DNA from: an uncultured delta proteobacterium
GTDB lineage: Bacteria > Myxococcota_A > Bradymonadia > REDH01
Assembly (NCBI GenBank): GCA_903873545.1
Contig: CAIQPA010000026.1
Span: 1-18,054, forward strand
Direction of reading: 5' to 3'
DNA length: 18,054 nucleotides
Shown piece after piece: positions 9,993 through 16,759 of this stretch; within the stretch, counting starts at the first letter, position 1; the number at the start of each line of letters is the position of its first letter. The notes beneath the pieces were generated by a model. The model searched no databases. It worked only from the letters and a program-made list of their open reading frames with translations, and was not told where the DNA came from. A program made the position numbers and the translations under genes.

Positions 9993-11191
9993 GGCGGCAA
10001 CAGGCGATGCTTTGGGCCGGTGCAGCAGGGCTCGTCGTAAGCCTGCAGGGTGGGACGGCTCAGGCGCACTCCCGGCGCATCGAGCATGGTCCTACGCGGC
10101 CGAGCTTCGTCGGCATCGCGCCGCCCGACGGCGTGAGCCCGCGGCTCATTGTGCGTCACCGCACCGATACCGGCGCGGCGGTCGAGCCTGACCCGGTGAC
10201 ACTCACCGACCCGCGCACGGCCGCACGCTTCGCCGAGCATGCGCATGGCGAACCGCTCCTTCGCAGCGGGCTCGGCCTGCGCACCGAGCTCGTCATCGAT
10301 GCGGCGGCGGTCTGCCCCGCCTCCGACCTCGCACCGTCGCGCTACCGGCTGCGCGACCTCGCCAATGCGCTGCGCCACACCTTCACGCCGGGCGAGCGGT
10401 ATGCCATCACGCTGCTGGAGACCGGCAAGCCGGCATCGCGCCTAGAGCCCACCGACCGCCCCTCCGAGGCGCTCGCCTGGCTCACCGCGCAGTGTGGCGC
10501 ACGGCCCGCAACTGCGGCGCCTGCACCCTTCGACACGCGCGGGATGGCAGAACTCATGGAGACGGTGCAACCCACCGCCGGGCCGAACGAGACGCTGGTC
10601 TGGCTGCTCTTCACGGCGGGCAGCGAGGCGCGCCTGTCGGCTGCCGATGGCCCGCTCCTGGCCGGTGTCGGCGTCGCGCTACTCGAGAGCTTCACGCTGA
10701 CGGAGCCGCCCGCCAAGCTCACGCCCGCGTCGGAGCGCCAGCCCGGCGCCTACCAGACCGATCCCATCGTGGCACAGCTCAAGAGCGCGGGCGTGCGAAC
10801 CGCACCTGAGGCAGGCAGTGCATGGGCCCCGTTCTGCACCGCGCTCGCAGCCGAGGGCGGCAACTGCCTTCTGGGCGCGATGGTCTCGGGTGGCAACGCC
10901 GTGGTCTCGCAGCGGCTCATGGGCGAAGGGCAGGCGCTCTTCGTGACGCCGGCAAGCTGTCTGCCGGAAGGGCTTGAACTGCTCGAACTTGCGACCGAGA
11001 CGGGCAAGGTGCTCGTCCCTGCGGCGCGGCTTACGGCGGCGCAGTGCGACAGCTGGCAGTTGCCATTGCAGCCAGCCGCGCCGAAGCAATGGACGGGGTG
11101 GCTTGCTGCGGCCGCGGCGCTGGTGGCCGGTGGCGCAGCCCTGCTCGTGCGGAGGAGGCGACGAGCCACCGCCTCAGGCGAACTCAGTTAG
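9989..11191 (+). CDS. Secreted protein with C-terminal membrane anchor, function unknown
   Basis: The protein has 400 residues. The start at 9989 is chosen because it overlaps the previous stop (ATGA) and gives a signal peptide, MRRQQAMLWAGAAG, with a likely cleavage after AQA at residue 26. An upstream in-frame start at 9794 would lose this. The bulk is an extracytoplasmic domain with several cysteines and no motif I recognise. A transmembrane helix, WLAAAAALVAGGAALLV (about 371-387), is followed by RRRRR, so the C-terminal tail is cytoplasmic. The layout resembles sorting tails, but no cysteine precedes the helix as in MYXO-CTERM proteins. Coupling to the MshEN-HEAT gene suggests that the two proteins act together across the inner membrane. 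Confidence 0.8.
   Translation: MRRQQAMLWAGAAGLVVSLQGGTAQAHSRRIEHGPTRPSFVGIAPPDGVSPRLIVRHRTDTGAAVEPDPVTLTDPRTAARFAEHAHGEPLLRSGLGLRTELVIDAAAVCPASDLAPSRYRLRDLANALRHTFTPGERYAITLLETGKPASRLEPTDRPSEALAWLTAQCGARPATAAPAPFDTRGMAELMETVQPTAGPNETLVWLLFTAGSEARLSAADGPLLAGVGVALLESFTLTEPPAKLTPASERQPGAYQTDPIVAQLKSAGVRTAPEAGSAWAPFCTALAAEGGNCLLGAMVSGGNAVVSQRLMGEGQALFVTPASCLPEGLELLELATETGKVLVPAARLTAAQCDSWQLPLQPAAPKQWTGWLAAAAALVAGGAALLVRRRRRATASGELS
11188..11191. other. Shared stop codons of convergent genes (TTAG)
   Basis: The plus-strand membrane-anchored protein ends with TAG at 11189-11191. The minus-strand lipoprotein ends with TAA, read from 11190 to 11188. The two coding regions therefore overlap by four bases, with no room for a terminator between them. 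Transcripts from each side must run into the opposite gene. Confidence 0.85.
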
Positions 11192-12345
11192 AGCTCGGTC
11201 ACGCTCAGCTGCACAGTACCGCAGGTGAAGGTGCCCCGCGTGAACTGCTCGGCGATGATGAAGTAGGTGCCGGCAGCGAGGGTGGCCTCGAACTGCGACT
11301 GGCGCGGCTGAACCTCGCCGGTGCAACCGGTGGTGATGTCCGAGTTGGCGCAGAGGATGTCGTCGGCGCAGACCAGCTCGCTCTCGGCCACGTCGCAGCT
11401 GCTCCGAAGGTAGAGCAGCGTGTCGATTGCGGCGCTGCTGTCGGCATCCTGAAGGTCAAAGAGCAGGGTGGCCGGGGCATCGAGGGTCAGCTCGAAGATG
11501 GCATCCTCGTCGTCGGTTGTGTAGCCGCCCGTGCAGTCATTGGTTCCGCCCACGCTCTCGACATCATCGCCTGCGCCGCAGAGGTCGAATTCGAGCAGAG
11601 CTCCGACGACAATGGGGGTGGAGTCCTCGACCGTGCAGCCCGCGCCGGGGAGCGGATTGCAGGCCCCGGTGGTTCCGTTGCAACCGGCCGGGCAGACCTC
11701 AGTCGACGCTGGGCCCGCGCCCGAGGCATCGCAGACGCCGCGGGTGACGGCATCCACGCAATAGGCGGCCGCGGGGGTACAGACCGGGTCGATGCAGCCG
11801 GAGCGGCCGTCTGCATCGGTCGCACAAATCTGCGCCGTGCTGGAGCAGCGGGTCCGGCCGAGCGCCGAGCCGTCGCTGGCGCAGGTGATGAGCACATTGC
11901 CGACGCAGGAGGTCGAAGAGGGCTCGCAGACCGGCGGGGTTGTGTCGACCGTCGTGTCGGCCACCGTGGTGTCATCGACAGTTGTGTCTGTCGCGGTCGT
12001 ATCATCGACCGTCGTATCGGCCGTCGTGTCGGCCGTCGTGTCGGCCACGGTGGTGTCGTCAACGGTCGTATCGTTTGTGGTCGTATCATCCACCGTCGTG
12101 TCGGCCGTCGTGTCGCCCACATCCTCCACCTGGGTGTCGAGCGAGACTGCGCTGTCGGAGGGCGCGTCGGCGCCAGCGTCTTGCTCGGCACCAACATCGT
12201 CGCCGCCCACATCGGCAAACGCGGTATCACCGCCGCTACCGTCGGCATCGGCGAGGACTTCTGGGCCAACGAGAGACTGGCTGCCGGCGGTGGAGCCGCA
12301 GGCGGCAAGAAGCAAAGACAACAATGTAAGTGTACGTAGCTTCAA
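11188..12345 (-). CDS. Lipoprotein with Asp-Thr repeat linker and PPC-like C-terminus (TTG start)
   Basis: The protein has 385 residues and starts at TTG. AGGAG lies 6 bases upstream on the minus strand (12356-12352), and the frame then gives MKLRTLTLLSLLLAAC with lipidated Cys16. Residues about 78-137 are a repetitive linker of DTT, DDTTV and ADTT units. Residues about 140-275 are cysteine-rich, with pairs such as CEPSSTSC and CIDPVC. The C-terminus (about 280-385) is beta-rich and reads like the bacterial pre-peptidase C-terminal (PPC) fold: FELTLDAPATLLFDL, then DTLLYLRSSC, then LAAGTYFIIAEQ. It contains no catalytic motif, so a surface or binding role is likely. It lies 37 bases after the superoxide dismutase gene and may share its transcript. 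Confidence 0.82.
   Translation of the reverse strand: MKLRTLTLLSLLLAACGSTAGSQSLVGPEVLADADGSGGDTAFADVGGDDVGAEQDAGADAPSDSAVSLDTQVEDVGDTTADTTVDDTTTNDTTVDDTTVADTTADTTADTTVDDTTATDTTVDDTTVADTTVDTTPPVCEPSSTSCVGNVLITCASDGSALGRTRCSSTAQICATDADGRSGCIDPVCTPAAAYCVDAVTRGVCDASGAGPASTEVCPAGCNGTTGACNPLPGAGCTVEDSTPIVVGALLEFDLCGAGDDVESVGGTNDCTGGYTTDDEDAIFELTLDAPATLLFDLQDADSSAAIDTLLYLRSSCDVAESELVCADDILCANSDITTGCTGEVQPRQSQFEATLAAGTYFIIAEQFTRGTFTCGTVQLSVTEL
11938..12114 (-). repeat. Degenerate tandem repeat encoding the Asp-Thr linker
   Basis: On the plus strand the pattern GTCGTGTCGGCC, GTCGTATCATCGACC and close variants repeats across this stretch, in step with codons. It encodes alternating DTTV, DDTT and ADTT units. 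Spacing is irregular in multiples of three, so it looks like an expanding and contracting spacer. It is not a CRISPR-like array. Confidence 0.8.
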
Positions 12346-12351
12346 AAGGGG

Positions 12352-12356
12352 CTCCT
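12352..12356 (-). promoter_or_regulatory. Ribosome-binding site that fixes the TTG start
   Basis: AGGAG on the minus strand is six bases from TTG at 12345. No in-frame ATG occurs in the signal peptide region, so this site decides the start of the lipoprotein. Confidence 0.7.
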
Positions 12357-12382
12357 GAGACGACGGTCTTGTGAGGATGTGA

Positions 12383-13000
12383 CTAGCGCTGCGCGGCGAG
12401 GAAGAGCGCGTTGACCTTGCTCCAGCTCACGGTGTTGAACCAGGCATCAACATAGTTGGCGCGGAGGTTCTGGTACTGCAGGTAGTAGGCATGCTCCCAG
12501 ACATCGATGCCGATGACAGGGGAGTGACCCTTGGAGATGGGGCTATCCTGGTTGGCGGTCGCCTCGACGATGAGCTTGCCGTCGGCCGCGACCGAGAGCC
12601 AGGCCCAGCCGGAGCCGAACTGGCCGAGCGCGGCGGCCTTGAGCTTCTCCTTGAGGGTGCCGTAGTCGCCGAAGGTACCGGTGATGGCCTCAGCGACGGG
12701 GCCGGTCGGGTCGCCGCCGGCGCCAGGCGCCATGATGTCCCAGAAGAGGGTGTGGTTGAGGTGGCCGCCGCCGTTGTTGCGGACGGCGTTGCGGATGTCG
12801 TCCGGGAGCGTCTCGAGGTTGGCGACGAGCTCGTGGACCGACTTCTCGTAGAGGGCCGGGTGCTTGTCGAGCGCAACAATGAGGTTGTTCACGTAGGCGG
12901 CGTGATGCTTGCCGTGGTGAATGCCCATGGTGCGGGCGTCAACGAAGGGCTCGAGGGCATCGAGGGGATAGGAGAGCTCGGGGAGCGTGGGCTTGGACAT
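12383..13000 (-). CDS. sodA: Superoxide dismutase, Mn/Fe family (probably Mn type)
   Basis: The protein has 205 residues, normal for the family. It converts superoxide to oxygen and hydrogen peroxide. The chosen start gives MSKPTLPELSYPLDALEPFV; a longer in-frame reading up to 13246 adds 82 unlikely residues. Metal ligands are visible: His28 in MGIHHGKHH, His83 in LNHTLFW, and Asp166 and His170 in DVWEHAYY. Gly79, four residues before His83, and the Gln of NQDSP (Gln151) are the residues that usually mark the manganese form; metal use cannot be proven from sequence. No signal peptide is present, so it is cytoplasmic. The ribosome site is weak. The TTG-start lipoprotein lies 37 bases downstream on the same strand. 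Confidence 0.97.
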   Translation of the reverse strand: MSKPTLPELSYPLDALEPFVDARTMGIHHGKHHAAYVNNLIVALDKHPALYEKSVHELVANLETLPDDIRNAVRNNGGGHLNHTLFWDIMAPGAGGDPTGPVAEAITGTFGDYGTLKEKLKAAALGQFGSGWAWLSVAADGKLIVEATANQDSPISKGHSPVIGIDVWEHAYYLQYQNLRANYVDAWFNTVSWSKVNALFLAAQR

Positions 13001-13057
13001 GTGAACTCGCTGGTGGGCGCCGCCAGACGGTGACGCGGTGCGTGAAGTGAAGCGCCG

Positions 13058-13086
13058 AAGGTAGATTCGGGCTCTGGGGCTGTCAA
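13058..13086 (-). promoter_or_regulatory. Candidate promoter for superoxide dismutase
   Basis: On the minus strand a perfect TTGACA (13086-13081) is followed after 17 bases by TACCTT (13063-13058), which keeps the first two and the last consensus bases of the -10. Transcription would start about 50 bases before the ATG at 13000. Confidence 0.45.
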
Positions 13087-13145
13087 CGCGCGCGGCGGAG
13101 AGAGTTTTGCTTCGGAGGCCCATGCGGACTAGCCTGCCCGCGCCT

Positions 13146-13153
13146 GAGGGAGG
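13146..13153 (+). promoter_or_regulatory. Strong ribosome-binding site deciding the 13161 start
   Basis: GAGGGAGG lies seven bases before the ATG at 13161. Earlier in-frame starts at 13107 (TTG) and 13122 (ATG) lack such a site and would place charged residues before the first membrane helix. Confidence 0.75.
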
Positions 13154-13160
13154 TTTGCCC

Positions 13161-13583
13161 ATGTTTCGTTCCATCGGAGCCACGTTCGCGGGGCTCGTCG
13201 TCGCCGCCCTGATCGTAGGGCTCGTCGAATCGCTCAGCAGCTCCATCTATCCTGCTCCGCCAGGCCTCGACATGCACGACAAGGTTGCCATGGAGGCCTA
13301 CATGCGGTCGCTCCCGCTCGGCGCCTTAATCATGGTGCTGGTCGCCTGGTTCGATGGCACGATGGCGGGCGCCTTCCTTGCCAGCCTGCTGACGGGCGGC
13401 CGAGAGCGCTGGCCGGCTCTTGTCGTGGCCGGCTCCATGCTCGCGGGCGCCCTCTTCACCATGATGGAGATCCCCCACCCGCCCTGGATGGCCATGGTCG
13501 GCATCTCGCTCTTTTTTCCCGCCGCGGAGGCCGGCCGCTGGCTGCACAGGCGGTATGTCCTGCGCGGCAAGCCCGCCGCCTGA
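13161..13583 (+). CDS. Small integral membrane protein, function unknown
   Basis: The protein has 140 residues and about four transmembrane helices. The first is GATFAGLVVAALIVGLVESL, followed by a short extracytoplasmic loop with YPAPPGLDMHD. The others are near PLGALIMVLVAWF, ALVVAGSMLAGALFTMM and MAMVGISLFF, and a basic tail (RWLHRRYVLRGK) ends the protein. The arrangement resembles conserved uncharacterised proteobacterial membrane proteins with a 'YPPPxGLD' loop, but I know of no assigned function. The gene is divergent from superoxide dismutase and 72 bases upstream of the exporter adaptor gene. It could be co-transcribed with the exporter, although a small hairpin lies between them. 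Confidence 0.78.
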   Translation: MFRSIGATFAGLVVAALIVGLVESLSSSIYPAPPGLDMHDKVAMEAYMRSLPLGALIMVLVAWFDGTMAGAFLASLLTGGRERWPALVVAGSMLAGALFTMMEIPHPPWMAMVGISLFFPAAEAGRWLHRRYVLRGKPAA

Positions 13584-13591
13584 TTGTCGCT

Positions 13592-13614
13592 GCGGCCATG
13601 CACCACGCAGCCGC
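13592..13614. repeat. Inverted repeat before the exporter operon
   Basis: GCGGC (13592-13596) pairs with GCCGC (13610-13614), and inside them TGC (13599-13601) pairs with GCA (13607-13609). This leaves a two-base internal bulge and the loop ACCAC. It sits just after the stop of the small membrane protein and 42 bases before the adaptor start. It may be a weak terminator or an operator; no T-run follows. Confidence 0.35.
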
Positions 13615-13655
13615 GCCCCGCATCTATCAAGCGTCGCCCGCACCCACGGTAACAG

Positions 13656-14864
13656 ATGTCTGAATCGCTCTCTTCTCGCCTCGACGCTCTCCGCATTGAC
13701 CGCTCCCCGCCTCCGCCCCCGTCGCGCGGGATGCCCGGCTGGCTCGGCTGGGTGGTCGGAGCGGTCGTCATCGGCGGCGCGCTCTTTGCCGGCATCGGTG
13801 CCCTCCGCGCCAAAATGAATGTCCTGAAGGTGAAGACCACCACGGTCAGCATCTACTCCGCGACCGACAGCCTCGTCTCGCTCACGGCAACGGGCTACCT
13901 CGTGCCCCAGGTGACAGCCAAGGTTGGCGCACAGGTGGCCGCCACCGTCGTGAAGACGCTCATTGCCGAAGGAGACCTCGTCGCAGAGGGCTCGGGTCTC
14001 TTCGAACTCGACGCCAAGGATGCCGAGGCCGCGGTTGCTTCCGCCGAAGCCCGCCGCGCTGCTGCGCAGAGCCGGGTGAAGGTCGCAGAAGCGGAGCGGG
14101 CCGACACGGCAGGCCTGCTTGAGCGGGAAAGGGGGCTGGTTGCCTCCGGCGTCTCGCTCGCCGCAAACCTCGACGACCTGGGGCGCAAACTGGCCATGCT
14201 CGATGCCCGCATCGTTTCGGCGAAGGCCGACGCCAAGGCCTCCGACGCCGAGGTCTCCGCCCTGCAGACCGGCCTCGGAAAGTTTGCCGTCGCTGCGCCC
14301 TTCACGGGCATCATCTCTACGCGCCCTGTCGCGCCCGGCACCGTCGCCGCACCCGGTGCAACGCTCGTGGAGATCATCGACCCCACCTCCCTGCTCGTCG
14401 AGGCCGATGTGCCGGAGTCGCGCCTCAGCCAGCTCTCGCTCAACATGCCTGCCGAGATCATCCTCGACAGCCGGCCCGACGCACGCCTCGCAGGCCGCAT
14501 CGTCAGCTTCTCGGCCAAGGTGGACCGCGCAAAGGCGACTGGCATCGTCCGCATCAAGCTCGACCCTCCTGTTGCAGGCCTCATGCCCGACATGGCCACC
14601 CGCATCCGCTTCCTCAAGGAGGCTGCCAAGAAAGAGGCAGCCCCGAAGACCGTCGTCCCCGCCTCGGCGCTCGTCGCCTGCGGAGGCAGCCAGTGCGGCT
14701 TTGAGATCGTCGAAGGAAAGGCAAAGAAGGTGGTTATCACCACCGGCCCCGCCATCGGCGACGGCTTCGAAGTCCTCGGCGGCGTCTCGCCGGGCACCCG
14801 TCTGATTCAATCACCTCCCGCCACGCTCACCGAGGGCGCGGCCGTGGAACAGGAGACCCCATGA
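13656..14864 (+). CDS. Periplasmic adaptor (membrane fusion protein, HlyD/MacA-like) of an ABC exporter
   Basis: The protein has 402 residues. It has a cytoplasmic N-tail with SPPPPPS and one transmembrane helix (about 28-50, WLGWVVGAVVIGGALFAG). A split lipoyl domain follows (about 79-121 and 208-245), with GYLVPQVTAKVGAQVAATV in the first half and VAAPFTGIISTRPVAPGTVA in the second. A coiled coil (about 122-206, Ala/Glu/Arg-rich) lies between the halves. A beta-barrel domain (245-320) and a membrane-proximal domain complete it. Such adaptors bridge an inner-membrane transporter to an outer-membrane channel. It has no lipobox; it is anchored by the helix. Its stop overlaps the ATPase start (ATGA), so the two are coupled. 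No TolC-like gene is in the window. Confidence 0.92.
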   Translation: MSESLSSRLDALRIDRSPPPPPSRGMPGWLGWVVGAVVIGGALFAGIGALRAKMNVLKVKTTTVSIYSATDSLVSLTATGYLVPQVTAKVGAQVAATVVKTLIAEGDLVAEGSGLFELDAKDAEAAVASAEARRAAAQSRVKVAEAERADTAGLLERERGLVASGVSLAANLDDLGRKLAMLDARIVSAKADAKASDAEVSALQTGLGKFAVAAPFTGIISTRPVAPGTVAAPGATLVEIIDPTSLLVEADVPESRLSQLSLNMPAEIILDSRPDARLAGRIVSFSAKVDRAKATGIVRIKLDPPVAGLMPDMATRIRFLKEAAKKEAAPKTVVPASALVACGGSQCGFEIVEGKAKKVVITTGPAIGDGFEVLGGVSPGTRLIQSPPATLTEGAAVEQETP

Positions 14865-15556
14865 GTGCAGAACAGTCCAAGTCGGTCGGCAGCGCCATCA
14901 GCATCAAGGGCGTCGTCAAGGAGTTCACCCGCGGCGGCCAGACGCTGCGCGTGCTCGACTCGCTCGACCTCCATGTGCCCGAAGGCTCGTTCGAGGCGCT
15001 CATGGGTCCCTCGGGCTCCGGCAAGTCCACCCTGCTCAACCTCATCGCCGGCCTCGACAAGCCTACCAGCGGCGAGATCACCGTCGCCGGCGCCCGGCTC
15101 GACAAGATGAGCGACGCGGAGATCACCGCCTGGCGCGCCGCCAACGTGGGCATCGTCTTCCAGAGCTACAACCTGCTGCCCGTCCTCACCGCACTCGAGA
15201 ACGTCGAGCTGCCGCTGCTGCTCCACAAGATGACCTCGGCCGAGCGCAAGAAGCGGGCCCAGATCGCGCTCGACATCGTCGGCCTCTCGGACCGTATGGG
15301 CCACTACCCCCGCATGCTCTCGGGCGGCCAGGAGCAGCGCGTCGCCATCGCCCGCGCCATCGTCAACGACCCCAAGGTCATCATCGGCGACGAGCCCACG
15401 GGCGACCTCGACCGCAACAGCGCCGACGAGATCCTCAAGCTCTTCGAACAGCTCAACCGCGAGCTCGGCAAGACCATCATCATGGTCACCCACGACCCCG
15501 AGGCTGCTGAGCGGGCCACCGTCATTCGCCGTCTCAACAAGGGAGTGTTGGCATGA
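14861..15556 (+). CDS. ABC exporter ATPase subunit (MacB/LolD-like)
   Basis: The protein has 231 residues, a complete nucleotide-binding domain. Motifs in order: Walker A GPSGSGKS (49-56), Q-loop VFQSYNLLP with Gln101, signature LSGGQ (153-157), Walker B VIIGDEPTGDLD with Asp177 and catalytic Glu178, and H-loop His211 in MVTHDPE. The FQSYNLLP and DEPTGDLD forms are typical of the MacB/LolD/FtsE group that works with FtsX-type permeases. It would power export of a substrate (lipoprotein, peptide, lipid or drug) that the sequence does not identify. AGGAG lies 5 bases before the start. Both ends overlap neighbouring genes by ATGA, so the operon is tightly coupled. Confidence 0.97.
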   Translation: MSAEQSKSVGSAISIKGVVKEFTRGGQTLRVLDSLDLHVPEGSFEALMGPSGSGKSTLLNLIAGLDKPTSGEITVAGARLDKMSDAEITAWRAANVGIVFQSYNLLPVLTALENVELPLLLHKMTSAERKKRAQIALDIVGLSDRMGHYPRMLSGGQEQRVAIARAIVNDPKVIIGDEPTGDLDRNSADEILKLFEQLNRELGKTIIMVTHDPEAAERATVIRRLNKGVLA

Positions 15557-16752
15557 ACCTCCCCGGACTCGCTGTTCGCAACATCTACCGTAACCCGGTC
15601 CGCCTCGCGCTCACCATCGCAGGCGTAGCGGTCGCGCTGCTCACCTTCGTGACGCTCCGCACCGCCGTCATGTCGTGGGATGAGGCCAAGAACTACACCC
15701 TCAAAGACCGGCTCGTCACCCGTCACAAAGTCACCTTCGTGATGGACCTGCCAAAAAATTACGCCGACGATGTCCGTGACCTCAAGGGGGCAGACGGAAA
15801 GCCGCTCATCCGTGCCTCTACCTTCCTCAACTGGTTCGGAGGAAAGGACCCGGCGCACGAGAACGACTTCTTCGCCACCATCGCCGCAGACCACACGACC
15901 TTCCTGACGGTGTACGACGAGATCAGGATTCCCGACGATCAGCTCAAGGCCTTCAACGAGACCCGAAACGGCGCCGTTGTCGGCGACCTGCTCGCTGCCA
16001 AGTTTAACTGGAAGGTGGGCGACAACATCACCCTCGAGAGCCCCATCTTCGGAGCGCGCGAGAACGGAGAGCCCTGGTCCTTCAAGATTGTCGGCCTCTA
16101 CTCCACCACCTCCAAGGCGGTGGACCGGCTGACCTTCTACTTTCGCTGGGACTACATGAACGACGGCGTCCGTGCCGAGGCCAAAGACCGGGTCGGCTGG
16201 ATTGCCAGCCGCTCCGTCGATGCTGCCCGCGCAGCCGAGGTCACCGCAGCCATCGACAATCGGTTCGACGATGCCGACACCCAGACGCTCACCCAAGATG
16301 AGGCCACCTTCTTCCAGGGCTTCATGGGCATGGTCTCCTCGGTCCTCGCCATCATGAGCTACCTCTCCTACATCATCCTCGCCATCCTTGGCCTCATCCT
16401 CGCCAACGCCATCAGCATGAGCGTTCGGGAGCGGACCAACGAGTATGCGAGCATGAAGGCCATCGGCTTCCATGCCAAGACGCTCGCCTCGCTCATCCTC
16501 ACCGAGAGCACGCTCATCGCCCTCGCCGGCGCAATCCCCGGCGTCATCCTCTCCTACCTCATCGTCGACGTCGCCCTCGGCGACTTCCTCGAATACAATC
16601 TCGCCAACTTCTTCCCCGTCTTCCGGGTGAAGTTCTGGACCTACGCAGAGGCAGTCGCAGCAGCGACCGTCATCGGCCTCCTCGCCGGCATCGTTCCCGC
16701 GCTCACGGTTGCGCGCCTGAACGTCGTCGAAAACCTCCGTCGCGTGGCCTAG
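15553..16752 (+). CDS. ABC exporter permease, FtsX/MacB type (first)
   Basis: The protein has 399 residues. Transmembrane helix 1 (about 17-38) follows a cytoplasmic LAVRNIYRNPVR start. A large periplasmic domain (about 42-258) is of the MacB-core kind. Three further helices lie near 264-290, 311-338 and 366-388. After helix 2 comes MSVRERTNEYASMKAIG, the conserved FtsX cytoplasmic loop that contacts the ATPase. The end, ARLNVVENLRRVA, matches the usual C-terminal pattern. It lacks a fused ATPase, unlike MacB itself. The start overlaps the ATPase gene by ATGA, with GGGAG 7 bases upstream. It probably dimerises with the second permease, as LolC and LolE do. Confidence 0.93.
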   Translation: MNLPGLAVRNIYRNPVRLALTIAGVAVALLTFVTLRTAVMSWDEAKNYTLKDRLVTRHKVTFVMDLPKNYADDVRDLKGADGKPLIRASTFLNWFGGKDPAHENDFFATIAADHTTFLTVYDEIRIPDDQLKAFNETRNGAVVGDLLAAKFNWKVGDNITLESPIFGARENGEPWSFKIVGLYSTTSKAVDRLTFYFRWDYMNDGVRAEAKDRVGWIASRSVDAARAAEVTAAIDNRFDDADTQTLTQDEATFFQGFMGMVSSVLAIMSYLSYIILAILGLILANAISMSVRERTNEYASMKAIGFHAKTLASLILTESTLIALAGAIPGVILSYLIVDVALGDFLEYNLANFFPVFRVKFWTYAEAVAAATVIGLLAGIVPALTVARLNVVENLRRVA

Positions 16753-16759
16753 GAGCATC

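Noticed and set aside
9989..11191. A MYXO-CTERM sorting signal at the C-terminus of the membrane-anchored protein
   Set aside because: The helix and arginine tail fit, but the cysteine that defines that signal before the helix is missing.
11938..12114. A possible CRISPR or other spaced repeat array
   Set aside because: The repeats are short, degenerate, codon-phased and have no spacers of constant length. They encode a low-complexity protein linker.
11044..12339. A 431-codon plus-strand frame opposite the TTG-start lipoprotein
   Set aside because: It has repetitive GRRVGRR-type sequence produced by the antisense of the Asp-Thr repeats, and no ribosome site or domain. The minus-strand reading has a lipobox and a Shine-Dalgarno.
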